From Micromonospora solifontis (lineage in GTDB: Bacteria > Actinomycetota > Actinomycetes > Mycobacteriales > Micromonosporaceae): a stretch of 64,000 nt of DNA. The DNA lies in the NCBI RefSeq assembly GCF_003725545.1, contig NZ_RJLN01000017.1, positions 1 through 64,000 of the forward strand, read 5' to 3'. The notes below the pieces were generated by a model, which had not been told where the DNA came from, ran no database searches, and worked only from the letters and a program-made list of their open reading frames with translations. Shown piece by piece: positions 40,472 through 49,626 of this stretch. Made by a program: the position numbers and the translations under genes. The stretch's first letter is position 1; each line of letters begins with the position of its first letter.

Positions 40472-41926
40472 ATGCCGGAGCGAACCGACTTCAACGCCCT
40501 CATCGCCGGCCACACCGACGTGATCGGCATGATCAACGCCGGGGTCTCCGGCCTCTCCGTGCTGACCCGGCTGCTCCGGGTGGTGCAGCCCGCGGTCGGC
40601 GCGGCCGGCCTGGTGTGGGTGGAGTTCGCCCCCGCCGGCGGGCGGGTGATCGCCGCGACCGGCAGCGCCGAGTTCGTCGTCGGCCGCCCCCTGCCGGCCA
40701 CCGACCCGGCCACCGTCTGCCTGCTCTCCGGCCCCCCGGTCCGCGAGGTCCGGGTGGACGCCATCCCCGGCGCGCTCGCCGTCGAGGTGGCCGCCCGGGG
40801 CCTGTGCCGGATGATCGTCGCCCGCGCCGAGATCGGCGGCCTCACCGTGGGCAGCCTGCACGCCCTCTACCCGGAGGGCGACCCGCTCGACGCCTCCCAG
40901 CGCGCCGTCATCGGTTACGTCGCCGCCTGCATCGGCCACATGTACGGCGACCAGACCGGCCTGCCGGTGCACGGCGACGGCCCGGTGGTGGCGGCGCTCG
41001 CCGACGGCCTGGCGGTGGTCGACCAGGACCACCACGTGCGGCTCTGGAATCCGGCCGCCGCCCAGGTGACCGGCCGGCCGGCGGGGGAGGCGCTGAACCA
41101 CCCGCTGCCGTTCCCGCTCCCCCCGTCCGGCCAGGTGCTCGACCACCGGCTGCCGGACGGCCGGTGGCTGCGGATCACCGCCGGCGAGCTGCCCGGCCCC
41201 GGCGCGCTGCGGGTGGTCACCTTCCGGGACATCACCGACCAGCAGCGCCGCGACCACGACCGGGACCTGTTCGTCGCGGTCACCAGCCACGAGCTGCGCA
41301 CCCCGGTCACCGTCATCAAGGGGTACGCGGACACCCTCACCGACCACTGGGAGTCGCTCAGCGACGACGACCGGCGGCAGGCCGCCATGATCATTGGCCA
41401 GCGCGCCAACGAACTCGCCCGGCTGGTCGACCGGCTGCTCACCGCGGCCACCGAGCACCGGCCCGGCGGCGAGCCGGCCGCCCCGTTCGACCTCGCCGAC
41501 GCGCTGCGGACCGCGGTGACCGACCTGCCGGCGGACGTCCGGCACCGGATCGCCCTCGACCTTCCCGACGACCTGCCCAAGGCGCTCGGCGACCGGCACA
41601 GCCTCGCCACCGTGCTCACCGAGCTGAGCACGAACGCGGGGAAGTACTCCTTGCCGGACACCCCGATCGAGGTCTCCGCCGGGGCGAACGAGCGCACCGT
41701 CTCCTTCCGGGTCGCCGACCGCGGCATCGGCATCCGCCCCGAGCACGTGGAGCGGGCGTTCGACCGGTTCTGGCAGGGCGAGTCCGGCGACCGCCGGCGC
41801 TACCCCGGGGCGGGACTGGGTCTCTATCTCGTCCGGCAGATCGTTGAACAGCAGAATGGATGGGTATCCCTCCGACCGAGGGCCGGTGGGGGTACGGTCG
41901 CAGAGGTGCGGCTGCCGCGGGGATGA
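40472..41926 (+). CDS. PAS-domain sensor histidine kinase (orphan)
   Basis: Soluble histidine kinase of 484 residues. An N-terminal GAF-like domain (about 15-165) with ERTDFNALIAGHTDVIGMIN, a PAS domain (about 170-260, DGLAVVDQDHHVRLWNPAAA), HisKA with FVAVTSHELRTPVTVIKGYA (phospho-His about 280), and HATPase with NAGKYSLP, VADRGIGIRPEHVERAFDRF, GAGLGLYLVRQIVEQ. No response regulator is adjacent; an RsbW-like ATPase follows. CACACT (40460-40465) is six bases before the ATG. Confidence 0.92.
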   Translation: MPERTDFNALIAGHTDVIGMINAGVSGLSVLTRLLRVVQPAVGAAGLVWVEFAPAGGRVIAATGSAEFVVGRPLPATDPATVCLLSGPPVREVRVDAIPGALAVEVAARGLCRMIVARAEIGGLTVGSLHALYPEGDPLDASQRAVIGYVAACIGHMYGDQTGLPVHGDGPVVAALADGLAVVDQDHHVRLWNPAAAQVTGRPAGEALNHPLPFPLPPSGQVLDHRLPDGRWLRITAGELPGPGALRVVTFRDITDQQRRDHDRDLFVAVTSHELRTPVTVIKGYADTLTDHWESLSDDDRRQAAMIIGQRANELARLVDRLLTAATEHRPGGEPAAPFDLADALRTAVTDLPADVRHRIALDLPDDLPKALGDRHSLATVLTELSTNAGKYSLPDTPIEVSAGANERTVSFRVADRGIGIRPEHVERAFDRFWQGESGDRRRYPGAGLGLYLVRQIVEQQNGWVSLRPRAGGGTVAEVRLPRG

Positions 41927-41957
41927 CCTGCGCACGCGCGGGGTGGAAGGAACGACG

Positions 41958-42407
41958 GTGGCGACGGGTTCGGCCGAACGATCGTGGTGCGTGGTGGTGC
42001 CCCACCACGCTACCGGCGCGCGCCTCGCCCGGCACCGGCTCGCCGACGAGCTGGCCGACGTCGTACCCCCGATCCTGCTGGCGGACCTGGTCGCGGTCCT
42101 CGCCGAGCTGGTCGGCAACGCGGTGCGCCACGCCGACCCGCTGCCCGGCGGTGTGGTCCGGGTGTCCTGGCGGTTGCGCTCCTCCGACGACGGGCAGACC
42201 GTCCAGCTCCGGGTGACCGACGGCGGGTCGGCCTCGGGCCCGCTGATGCGGCCGTCGAACCCCGACTCGGTCGACGGGCGCGGGCTGCACATCGTGTCCG
42301 GGCTGGCCAGCCGCTGGGGCGTCGAGCGGGACGGCCTCGGGCAGAGCGTCTGGGCCGAGTTCGACCCGGCCGGCTCGCCCCGGCAGGACCTGGTCGTGGC
42401 CGGGTGA
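41958..42407 (+). CDS. RsbW-like ATP-binding protein (serine kinase anti-sigma family)
   Basis: Small GHKL ATPase of 149 residues: N box AVLAELVGNAVRHADPLPGG, LRVTDGGSASGPL and G box DGRGLHIVSGLASRWGV. This is the HATPase_c_2 type common in actinobacteria, where members act as anti-sigma serine kinases. No anti-anti-sigma STAS gene or sigma gene is adjacent, so the target is unknown. GGAAGGA precedes the GTG at 41958. It lies 31 bp after the histidine kinase. Confidence 0.9.
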   Translation: MATGSAERSWCVVVPHHATGARLARHRLADELADVVPPILLADLVAVLAELVGNAVRHADPLPGGVVRVSWRLRSSDDGQTVQLRVTDGGSASGPLMRPSNPDSVDGRGLHIVSGLASRWGVERDGLGQSVWAEFDPAGSPRQDLVVAG

Positions 42408-42444
42408 GCGATCCGGGCCGCCCGGTCGTCTAGGCTGTCTCGCC

Positions 42445-43332
42445 GTGAGCAAGCGTCGAAAGAGCCAGCGGGCCGCCGCCGAAGCCACCCCGAAGCGGGA
42501 GAAGGTGCGCGACGTCTTCGTGCCCCGACCGTTCGAGGGTCTGGCCGACGAGCCGGAGTGGATCGCCCTGCGCGAGCTGGTCCCGGCCGCCTCCGCACCG
42601 CTGCGGCTGACCCCCGAGCTGATCGAGGAGTACGGCGACCGCCCGGTCACCCTGGCCACCGTGCTGCCGATGGCCGCCCCGGCGATGACCAAGCCGGACG
42701 GGCGGGTGTTCATCGGCCTGCAGCGGCACCAGCAGTCCGGCGACGTCTCCCGGGACCTGGCCGACGCGCTGCTCTGCGCCCTGCGCACCGAGCCGGGCGG
42801 TCAGGTGACCGTGCCGCCGCTGCCCGGGCCGGGCCCCCGCCTGCAGGACGTCCTGGTGGACGGCCCGCTGGAGATCACCATGCACGACGGCTTCGAGTTC
42901 TGGCTGGACCCGGGCGCCGCCGACGACCCGACCGTGCAGGCGTCGCTGGAGCGGGCCAACGCGGCGATCTACCCGACCGTCAAGCTGGCGGCGGCCCGGG
43001 CCGCGTACTGGTGCCAGGTGCCGGAGAAGGCGCACGTGCGCTGGGTGCTCCCGGACGACGAGGACGTGGCGCTGGACGCGCTGTCCCGGCTCGCCGTGGC
43101 CGGCACCCTCACCCTCGGCGAGCGGACCCGCTTCGCCGGCATGTTCCGGGCGCACGGCCGCCTGGTGCCGGTCTGGGACCTGCCCGAGGACGTCCCGGCC
43201 ACCGACTGGGAGGAGCCGGTGACCGAGTTCGCCAAGCGGTACGCCGAGGCGCTGGAGGAGAAGGAGCCGCTGGACGCGGCCGGGCGGCGGGCCCGGCAGG
43301 GTCTCCTCGGCCGCCAGCTCACCCTGCGCTGA
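42445..43332 (+). CDS. DUF5926 family protein
   Basis: Protein of 295 residues with a Lys/Arg-rich N-terminus. VFVPRPFEGLADEPEWIALR, ELVPAASAPLRL, VTLATVLPMAAPAMTKPDG, GDVSRDLADALL and GFEFWLDPGA match the actinobacterial DUF5926 family as I recall it. Streptomyces relatives start with a SEC-C zinc motif (PCPCGSGKRY), absent here. Function unknown. TAGGCT (42431-42436) lies eight bases before the GTG. Confidence 0.85.
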   Translation: MSKRRKSQRAAAEATPKREKVRDVFVPRPFEGLADEPEWIALRELVPAASAPLRLTPELIEEYGDRPVTLATVLPMAAPAMTKPDGRVFIGLQRHQQSGDVSRDLADALLCALRTEPGGQVTVPPLPGPGPRLQDVLVDGPLEITMHDGFEFWLDPGAADDPTVQASLERANAAIYPTVKLAAARAAYWCQVPEKAHVRWVLPDDEDVALDALSRLAVAGTLTLGERTRFAGMFRAHGRLVPVWDLPEDVPATDWEEPVTEFAKRYAEALEEKEPLDAAGRRARQGLLGRQLTLR

Positions 43333-43337
43333 GGGGT

Positions 43338-43386
43338 AAGGAAGGCCCCTTGTTAACAGACGTCTGTTAACAAGGGGCCCTTCCTT
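43338..43386. terminator. 24-bp stem bidirectional terminator, GGGGCCC family
   Basis: A self-complementary block centred on ACGT at 43360-43363. AAGGAAGGCCCCTTGTTAAC on the left pairs with its complement on the right with one bulged C (43380). It contains TTAACAGACGTCTGTTAA and separates convergent DUF5926 and arcA. Confidence 0.85.
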
Positions 43387-44598
43387 TCAGCCGCGCAGCG
43401 GCTCGCGGACCAGCGGGCAGGACATGCAGCGCGGGCCGCCCCGGCCGGAGCCCAGCTCCGAGCCGGCGATCGCGATCACCTCGATGCCGGCCCGTTCCAG
43501 CTGGGCGTTGGTCTCCACGTTGCGTTCGTAGCCCACGCAGAGCCGGGGCGCCAGGGCGAGGGTGTTGTTGCCGTCGTCCCACTGCTCCCGCTCGGCGGTG
43601 ACCGGGTCCAGGCCGGTGTCGATCACCCGGAGCTGGTCCAGGTCCATCGCGTCGGCGGCGGCGCGCAGGAACGGCGCCGGCCCGTCCACCCGGGGCTCGT
43701 CGCCGTCCGCCCCGGCGATGACCGTGTACGCCGACAGCGTGCTGGCGATGTTCGGATACATCAGCACGGCGTCCGCGTCGACCATGGTGCAGACGGTGTC
43801 CAGGTGCATGGTGGCCCGTTCCTGGGCGATCGGCACCACCAGGATGGTGTGCGCCAGGCCGGCGGCGAAGACCTGCCGGGCGAGCCGTTCCGCGCCGGCC
43901 GGGGTGGTCCGCTCGCCCACCCCGACGGCGAGCACGCCCGGCGCGAGCAGCAGCACGTCACCGCCCTCGAGGTGCTCCAGCTCGGGGTGGTAGACGAACT
44001 CGGTGCCGGCGAAGCGCGGGTGGTGCCGGTAGATGGCGTCGGTGAGGCTGGTCTCCCGCCGCCGGGCCGTCATGGCCAGGCTGGTCACCCCGACCCGGTC
44101 CCCGATCCACACCGAGGAGTCCCGGGTGAAGAGGAGGTTCGGCAGCGGGTCGATGACGAAGTCGTGTCGGTCCATCAGCGTCCAGACCAGACCGCCCGGC
44201 CGGTCCCCGCCGACCCGCAGCTCCTCGTGGGCGAGCCCGGCGACGAGGACGTCGGCGAGGGTGGCCGGGTCGAGGTAGGCGAGGTGGTCGGCGACCCGCC
44301 GGCGCAGGGTGTCGCCCAGCCGGGGCGAGCGGAGCACCAGCTCGGTCAGCTCCGCGCGGGCGTCCGGCACGGCGAGCGTCTCGGCCAGCAGGTTGGCGAG
44401 GTACAGCACCTCCACCCCGCGGTCGCGCAGCGCGGCGGCGAAGGCGTCATGCTCCTCCTGTGCCCTTCCCACCCATGGGATAGCGTCAAAGAGCAACGAG
44501 TCGTTGTTGCGTGGGGTGAGGCGGGCGAGTTCCGGCCCGGGGCGGTGCAACAGCACGGTGCCGAGTCGAGCGACCTCGCTGTCCACGTAGTGGGTCAC
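43387..44598 (-). CDS. arcA: arginine deiminase
   Basis: Arginine deiminase of about 403 residues, converting arginine to citrulline and ammonia. Motifs: [68 protein letters not shown] (catalytic His), and the terminal [17 protein letters not shown] with the nucleophilic Cys. The GTG at 44598 is chosen over the ATG at 44670 because TACGCT (minus strand, 44605-44610) is six bases upstream and because family members begin at this point. No arcBCD genes are nearby, so it is not part of an ADI operon here. Confidence 0.95.
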   Translation of the reverse strand: MTHYVDSEVARLGTVLLHRPGPELARLTPRNNDSLLFDAIPWVGRAQEEHDAFAAALRDRGVEVLYLANLLAETLAVPDARAELTELVLRSPRLGDTLRRRVADHLAYLDPATLADVLVAGLAHEELRVGGDRPGGLVWTLMDRHDFVIDPLPNLLFTRDSSVWIGDRVGVTSLAMTARRRETSLTDAIYRHHPRFAGTEFVYHPELEHLEGGDVLLLAPGVLAVGVGERTTPAGAERLARQVFAAGLAHTILVVPIAQERATMHLDTVCTMVDADAVLMYPNIASTLSAYTVIAGADGDEPRVDGPAPFLRAAADAMDLDQLRVIDTGLDPVTAEREQWDDGNNTLALAPRLCVGYERNVETNAQLERAGIEVIAIAGSELGSGRGGPRCMSCPLVREPLRG

Positions 44599-44761
44599 CT
44601 TCGCAGCGTAGGACAGGCTTCCGCACCATTCGGGAAAAGAAGTGTGAATGAATATGGCATTCATCCGCACTCATTCCGGCGCTTCAACTTGCCGAGCCCC
44701 CGGGTAGGCAACGTAGGGTAGTGGAGACATAACTTCGAGAGACCTTTTGCCGGAGGTCGCG

Positions 44762-45499
44762 ATGACTGTCTTTCCCGCTCGTCGAGCAGTACCCGGCCGG
44801 GCACTGCCGACCGTCGCCATACCCCACCCCCGGGTCGAGTCCACCTCGGTGCTCGAACCAGCCCGGCCGACGCCCCTCGAGTGGGCGCGCCGCCGCCGGG
44901 CCGAGCGGGGCGCCCGGCGGCTGGAGGCGGCCGGAGCCCGCGCCATCGGCCAGCTCGACCACCTCGGGCCCGCCTGGCACGTCATCGAGTGGCCTCGTAC
45001 GGACGCGGTGGACGTTCTCCTCGACCGCGGTCAGGACGAGCGGGCCGGGTTCCTCGCCATCGGGCCGAGCGGCCTCTTCGCGGTCACCATCGCCGACCAC
45101 GGCCGCGCCCGGGTGCTCGTCGCGGGCGACGTGGTGCAGATCAACGGCAAGCGTCCGCCCTATGTGGCCGAGGCCCGCCGGGACGCCAAGCGGGCGAGCA
45201 AGGCGCTCTCCGACGCGGTGGGGCTGCCGATCCCGGTCACCCCGGTGCTGACCTTCGTCGGCTCCGGGGTGATCAGCGTCTACGGCCTGCCGAAGGACTG
45301 TCTGATGGCCACCCACCGGGAGCTGGACCGCCTGCTCATCGCCGGGGGCAACCGGATCAGCCCGGCGACCGCCGAGAAGCTGTCCCGGGTCGCCCAGGCC
45401 CCCTCCACCTGGCTCAACGGCACGTACCGTCCAGCGGCCGACTACCGGTGGTACGAGGAGGGCCGAACGGCCGCTGACAAGCGGGCCGCCCGGCGGTAA
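44762..45499 (+). CDS. NERD-like (nuclease-related) domain protein
   Basis: Protein of 245 residues. Positions about 75-190 fit the NERD fold: LGPAWHVIEWPRTDAVDVLL, FLAIGPSGLFAVTIADHGRA, RVLVAGDVVQINGKRPPYVA, then EARRDAKRASKALSDAVG. The usual D-x-x-I-I/V and E-x-K signature is only partly kept (the Glu-Lys site reads TIADH), so nuclease activity is doubtful. No membrane segment. GGAGG precedes the ATG at 44762, and TAGGGT at 44714-44719 is a possible -10 box. Confidence 0.72.
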   Translation: MTVFPARRAVPGRALPTVAIPHPRVESTSVLEPARPTPLEWARRRRAERGARRLEAAGARAIGQLDHLGPAWHVIEWPRTDAVDVLLDRGQDERAGFLAIGPSGLFAVTIADHGRARVLVAGDVVQINGKRPPYVAEARRDAKRASKALSDAVGLPIPVTPVLTFVGSGVISVYGLPKDCLMATHRELDRLLIAGGNRISPATAEKLSRVAQAPSTWLNGTYRPAADYRWYEEGRTAADKRAARR

Positions 45500-45732
45500 C
45501 GTCTCCGGCGACGCCACGCGGTCCGCGGATCCGCCCCCGGTGGTTTCCGTCGGCCGCGCCGTCGCCGGCCGCCCGACACCGGGCACCCCTCGCACCGACA
45601 TCCGTCCCCCGACGACGCCGACGCCCCGGGTTCCCCCGGCCAGCGCCGGCGACCGGCGGGCCGAGCGCGGTCGGGCGGTCGTCGTGACGACCGGCTAGCG
45701 TGGACAGACCGTCGGTGTACATAGGAGGCGCG

Positions 45733-46188
45733 GTGGCCCACGTCGAACTCTCGCTCTCGGAAGTGTTCCCCACTCCGGCGGGGACCGCGGACGAGCAGGA
45801 GTCCGACAACTTCGGGCAGTGGTCGGGGACGGTCTCCCGGGCCGCCGAACCCTGCCTGCTGATCGACGGCGACACCACCGTGGTGGCGATCTCCGCGTCG
45901 GGCTGTGACCTGCTCTGCCTGGGCGCGCCGGAGGACGTGATCGGGCGGCCGCTGCTGGAGGGCGGGCTGCGTCTGGTCGACTTCACCGCCCAGCCCAGCG
46001 AGCTGACCGAACAGGAGTCCGACAAGATCCCGCCGCTGCTCGCGCTGCACTCCGGCCGGCTCGCCCGCGGGCTGCTGCGGGTCCAGGGGCCGGGCGACGA
46101 CGCCGGCACGACCGTCGACGCGATCGCCACGCCGGTGCTCACCGACGGCGAGGTCGCCGGTTCCCTCACCTTCTTCTCCCGCGTCTGA
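45733..46188 (+). CDS. small PAS-like protein
   Basis: Protein of 151 residues. After a variable N-terminus, EPCLLIDGDTTVVAISASGC, DVIGRPLLEGGLRLVDF and AIATPVLTDGEVAGSLTFFS follow a PAS-type sensor pattern. It lacks any output domain and is probably a signalling accessory. TAGCGT (45696-45701) and AGGAGG seven to eight bases before the GTG at 45733 give a short conventional leader. Confidence 0.75.
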   Translation: MAHVELSLSEVFPTPAGTADEQESDNFGQWSGTVSRAAEPCLLIDGDTTVVAISASGCDLLCLGAPEDVIGRPLLEGGLRLVDFTAQPSELTEQESDKIPPLLALHSGRLARGLLRVQGPGDDAGTTVDAIATPVLTDGEVAGSLTFFSRV

Positions 46189-46260
46189 CACCGGACCTTC
46201 ACCCGAACGGGCGATCCTCCTACGATGGGCTCGGCCAGTCAGCCGTAACGGCGTACGTCG

Positions 46261-46800
46261 ATGCCGAGGATCGGACAGTTGTCACCCAGCCCACCCCACC
46301 GCACCCCGCACCGCCGGCCCTTTCCGGCGGTGCTGGTCGCCGTGCTGGCCCTCGCCGGCTGCGGTGCCCCACCCGAGCTGCACCAGGCCGCCACCCCGGT
46401 CGTCACGGCCTCGACCGCCCCGCCCCCCGTGCCCACCCCGACCCCCAGCGCACCGCCGGCCGCCCCCACCGCTCCCGTCTCCAGCCCCTCCGACCTGGTC
46501 GCCACCGCCTGCGCGGACGGCCCGACCGGCGACCGGGTGGTGTCCCTGCTGCGCGGGAAAGCCGGGGTGCTGCCCCGGGGCGTACGGGTCACCGTCCGGT
46601 CCGGACCACTCTGCGGGGGCGGCTGGCAGTACACGGTGCTGAAGGTCAGCGGGCACGAGGAGCTCCAGGTGGTCACCCGGGGCAGGCCCGGCGCCCTGGA
46701 ACTGGTCACCGCAGGGACGGACGTCTGCTCCGTCGAGGTACGCGCCGCCGGCCCGCCCGGCATCCGGACCTTGGCCTGCGACGGCACGCCGGGTGCGTAG
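46261..46800 (+). CDS. putative lipoprotein
   Basis: Exported protein of 179 residues. The hydrophobic VLVAVLALAGCGAP contains a lipobox (LAGC), with the lipidated Cys near residue 34. A Pro/Thr/Ala-rich linker follows, then a domain of about 95 residues with three further cysteines (about 84, 117, 156) that may form a disulfide. No recognised family. It ends 10 bp before the pheA start. Confidence 0.72.
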   Translation: MPRIGQLSPSPPHRTPHRRPFPAVLVAVLALAGCGAPPELHQAATPVVTASTAPPPVPTPTPSAPPAAPTAPVSSPSDLVATACADGPTGDRVVSLLRGKAGVLPRGVRVTVRSGPLCGGGWQYTVLKVSGHEELQVVTRGRPGALELVTAGTDVCSVEVRAAGPPGIRTLACDGTPGA

Positions 46801-46810
46801 GCTGGTCGAC

Positions 46811-47767
46811 ATGCCGGGAACACCGCCGACCCGCTTCGTCTACCTGGGCCCCGAGGGCACCTTCGCCGAGCAGGCGCTGCGTACCGTGCCAGCCGCCGAA
46901 CGGGGCAGCCGCACGCCGTCCCGCAGCGTCGGCGAGGCGCTGGACGCCGTACGGGCCGGCGAGGCGGACGCCGCCCTGGTGCCGTTGGAGAACTCCATCG
47001 GCGGCGCGGTCGGGGTGACACTCGACGAACTGGCCGAGGGGGAGCCGCTGGTGATCACCCGGGAGGTGATCCTGCCGGTGGAGTTCGTGCTCGCCGCCCG
47101 CCCGGGCACCTCGCTCGCCGAGGTCCGCAGCCTGGCCGCGCATCCGCAGGCATCCACCCAGTGCCGCAACTGGCTCCGCGACCACCTGCCCGACGCGGCG
47201 GTGGTGGACGTGCTCTCCAACGGCGCCGCCGCGGCGGGCGCCGCCACCGGCGAGTACGACGCGGCCATCTGCGCCCCGATCGGGGCGGCCCGGCACCGGC
47301 TGGCCGTGCTCGCCGACAAGATCGCCGACCACCCGGACGCGGTGACCCGGTTCGCGCTGGTCTCCCGCCCGGGCCCGCCCCCGCCGCCCACCGGGGACGA
47401 CATGACCTCGCTGGCGATCTACATCGCCCACGACCGGGTGGGCGCCCTGCTGTCCGTGCTGATGGAGCTGGCCGTCCGCGGGGTGAACCTGACCCGGATC
47501 GAGTCCCGCCCGACCGGTGAGGCGCTCGGCCGGTACGTCTTCTTCCTCGACTGCACCGGCCACGTCGCCGACGTCCGCCTCGGCGAGGCGTTGCAGGGGC
47601 TGCGCCGGGTCTGCGCGGACGTGCGCTTCCTCGGGTCGTACCCCCGGCACCGCTGGAGCCCGGCGGCGAGCGAGCGTCCGGTCCCCGCGCCGGCCGGCCT
47701 CTCCGACGCCGACTACGCCGACGCGGCGGCCTGGCTGGCCCGGCTGCGCGCCGGTGAGCTGACCTGA
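46811..47767 (+). CDS. pheA: prephenate dehydratase
   Basis: Monofunctional prephenate dehydratase of 318 residues that makes phenylpyruvate for phenylalanine. Catalytic domain: VYLGPEGTFAEQAL, LVPLENSIGGAVGVTLDEL, ITREVILPVEFVLAA, ASTQCRNWL, TRFALVSRPG. A C-terminal ACT domain (LAIYIAHDRVGALLSVLMEL, NLTRIESRPTGEALGRYVFF) binds Phe for feedback control. TAGGCT (46798-46803) is seven bases before the ATG at 46811, overlapping the lipoprotein stop. Confidence 0.96.
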   Translation: MPGTPPTRFVYLGPEGTFAEQALRTVPAAERGSRTPSRSVGEALDAVRAGEADAALVPLENSIGGAVGVTLDELAEGEPLVITREVILPVEFVLAARPGTSLAEVRSLAAHPQASTQCRNWLRDHLPDAAVVDVLSNGAAAAGAATGEYDAAICAPIGAARHRLAVLADKIADHPDAVTRFALVSRPGPPPPPTGDDMTSLAIYIAHDRVGALLSVLMELAVRGVNLTRIESRPTGEALGRYVFFLDCTGHVADVRLGEALQGLRRVCADVRFLGSYPRHRWSPAASERPVPAPAGLSDADYADAAAWLARLRAGELT

Positions 47768-47775
47768 CGGCACGC

Positions 47776-47797
47776 GGGACGCCCACCCGGGCGTCCC
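47776..47797. terminator. hairpin between convergent genes
   Basis: GGGACGCCC pairs with GGGCGTCCC around ACCC, between pheA and the AIM24 gene. Confidence 0.7.
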
Positions 47798-47810
47798 CCG
47801 CACCCGACGG

Positions 47811-48533
47811 TCACTGCAGCAGCCCGCCGAGCAGGCCGCCCTGCTGCTGTTGCTGGGCCCCGCTGCCCTGCACCGGCGCCTCCTCCGACGGCTGGACCAC
47901 GACGAAGCCCTGGCCGGCGAAGCTCATCGTGAACGCCTCCCCGGTGCTGCGCCCGAGCAGCGTCCCGAGGCCGAGCTGCTCGGCCCGGTGGTAGCCGGTC
48001 TGGAGGTTGGCCGACCAGCAGACCGCAGCCTGCGGGTCGACGTAGGTCGGGGCGTCCACGTTGAGCACCACCGGGGTGCCCTTGGTGGTGACCGCGATCC
48101 GGCCGTGGCCGGTGAACACGCAGTTGAACAGGCCGGAGGCGGCGAAGCCCATGCCGCTGACCATCTTGATGTCGTACGTCAGCGTCGAGTCGAAGGCGAG
48201 CACGCTGGACCCGTTGATGGAGAGCGCGTCGCCGGGCTCCAGGTCGATGATGTGCACGTCCTTGGCGAGGTCGGCGAGGAACACGTCGCCCCGGCCGCTG
48301 AGCTTCATCAGCGGGACACCCTCACCGGTGAGTCGTTGCTTGATGAACTTGCCGATGCCGCCGGAGCCGAGCGCCTGGAACTGCACCTGGCCCTGGTACG
48401 CGACCATGGACCCGACGCGGGCCATCGCCTCGCCGTTCAGCTCGATCTTCAGCATCTTGGAGTTCTGCAGCCGCATGCCCGGCTGCTGGGACTCCTTCTC
48501 AAGGTTCTCCGCGGAGAACAGCGCGCTGCGCAT
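47811..48533 (-). CDS. AIM24 family protein
   Basis: Protein of 240 residues in the AIM24/TraT-like beta-sandwich family: MLKIELNGEAMARVGSMVAY, GEGVPLMKLSGRGDVFLADL, SGLFNCVFTGHGRIAVTTKG then TPVVLNVDAPTYVDPQAAVC. The tail is Gln/Gly-rich (QQQQQGGLLGGLLQ). The biochemical role is not established in bacteria. AGGAGGAAGAACCCC precedes the ATG at 48533. Confidence 0.9.
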   Translation of the reverse strand: MRSALFSAENLEKESQQPGMRLQNSKMLKIELNGEAMARVGSMVAYQGQVQFQALGSGGIGKFIKQRLTGEGVPLMKLSGRGDVFLADLAKDVHIIDLEPGDALSINGSSVLAFDSTLTYDIKMVSGMGFAASGLFNCVFTGHGRIAVTTKGTPVVLNVDAPTYVDPQAAVCWSANLQTGYHRAEQLGLGTLLGRSTGEAFTMSFAGQGFVVVQPSEEAPVQGSGAQQQQQGGLLGGLLQ

Positions 48534-48629
48534 GGGGTTCTTCCTCCTGCATCGGGGTGGGCCTGTCCGCAGGTTAGGGGAACCGCGCAAGGCGGGGGAT
48601 CAGCCGAGCGGGGCGCGGCGTGGCGCTGG

Positions 48630-48992
48630 TCAGCCCCAGCCGAGGGCGTGCAGCCGCTCGTCGTCGATACCGAAGTGGTGGGCGATCTCGTGCACCACGG
48701 TCACCGCGACCTCCTCGACGACGTCCTCCTCGGTGTCGCAGATGCGCAGGATCGGACGGCGGTAGATGAGGATGCGGTCCGGCAGGACCCCGGAATAGTC
48801 CCAGCCGCGTTCGGTGAGCGCGTGTCCCTCGTAGAGGCCGAGCAGGTGCTCACCCGGGGGCGGATCGTCCTCGACCAGGATGACCACGTTGCTCATCAGC
48901 CCGAGCAGCTCCTCGGGCACCTCGTCGAGGGCCTCGCCGACCAGCTCCTCGAACCGCTCCCGGCTCATCTCCACGGCCACCCGACCGGTCAC
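48630..48992 (-). CDS. zincin-like metallopeptidase family protein
   Basis: Small zincin of 120 residues. The C-terminal TVVHEIAHHFGIDDERLHAL gives the HExxHxxGxxD zinc and catalytic residues; VVILVEDDPPPGEHLLGLYE lies upstream. This is the DUF2342-independent short metallopeptidase family seen beside serS in many actinobacteria, but serS is not here. The start may be GTG 48992 or ATG 48968. Confidence 0.9.
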   Translation of the reverse strand: MTGRVAVEMSRERFEELVGEALDEVPEELLGLMSNVVILVEDDPPPGEHLLGLYEGHALTERGWDYSGVLPDRILIYRRPILRICDTEEDVVEEVAVTVVHEIAHHFGIDDERLHALGWG

Positions 48993-49015
48993 CCCTTACG
49001 AAGTCAGCACCACAG

Positions 49016-49050
49016 GCACGGAAAGAGCGCCGACGGCGCTCCTTCCGTGC
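49016..49050 (-). terminator. hairpin after the OsmC gene
   Basis: GCACGGAAAGAGCGCC pairs with GGCGCTCCTTCCGTGC with one mismatch; loop GAC. It lies just past the OsmC stop and before the metallopeptidase start. Confidence 0.75.
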
Positions 49051-49078
49051 GGTGCGGCCACGCGTCGCGCGGCCGAGG

Positions 49079-49507
49079 TCAGGCGAGGCGGGCGTCGAGG
49101 GTGATCTGCGCGCCCGGGGAGAGCAGCCGCGAGATGGGGCAGTTCTCCTTGGCCGCCTCGGCCAGCTTGGTGAACTGGGCGGCGTCCATGCCCGGGAGCT
49201 GGCCGACGGTCTCCAGGTCGATCCGGGTCACGGTCATGCCCGCGTCGGTCTTGTCGAGGTGCACCTTGGCCGTGGTCTCGACCGAGATGTCGGTGGCGCC
49301 CGCGTCGGCGAGCTGCTTGGAGAGGGCCATCGAGAAGCAGCCGGCGTGCGCGGCGCCGATCAGCTCCTCGGGATTGGTGCCCTCACCCTCCTCGAAGCGG
49401 GACTTGAAGGAGTAGCTGCCGGTGAGACCGCCCTTGCCGGTGCGGACCGTGCCGGCGCCCTCGGTGAGGTTGCCCTGCCAACGTGCGGAAGCGGTACGGA
49501 TAGGCAT
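49079..49507 (-). CDS. OsmC family hydroperoxide reductase
   Basis: OsmC-type thiol peroxidase of 142 residues: ASARWQGNLTEGAGTVRTGK, NPEELIGAAHAGCFSMALSK with the peroxidatic Cys (about 57), and ENCPISRLL with the resolving Cys (about 123). It detoxifies organic hydroperoxides. TAGCGT (minus strand, 49514-49519) is six bases before the ATG, so the mRNA is probably leaderless. Confidence 0.94.
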   Translation of the reverse strand: MPIRTASARWQGNLTEGAGTVRTGKGGLTGSYSFKSRFEEGEGTNPEELIGAAHAGCFSMALSKQLADAGATDISVETTAKVHLDKTDAGMTVTRIDLETVGQLPGMDAAQFTKLAEAAKENCPISRLLSPGAQITLDARLA

Positions 49508-49626
49508 GGCACGACGCTATCCGAAAGCGGCCGGCACCGCACCGGCCGGACGCCTTGCGGTGCCTGTCACCGGCTGCCAGGTGTGTCATGATTCGACGCA
49601 GGCCCGCGCACGCGGAAGGGTGGCCG

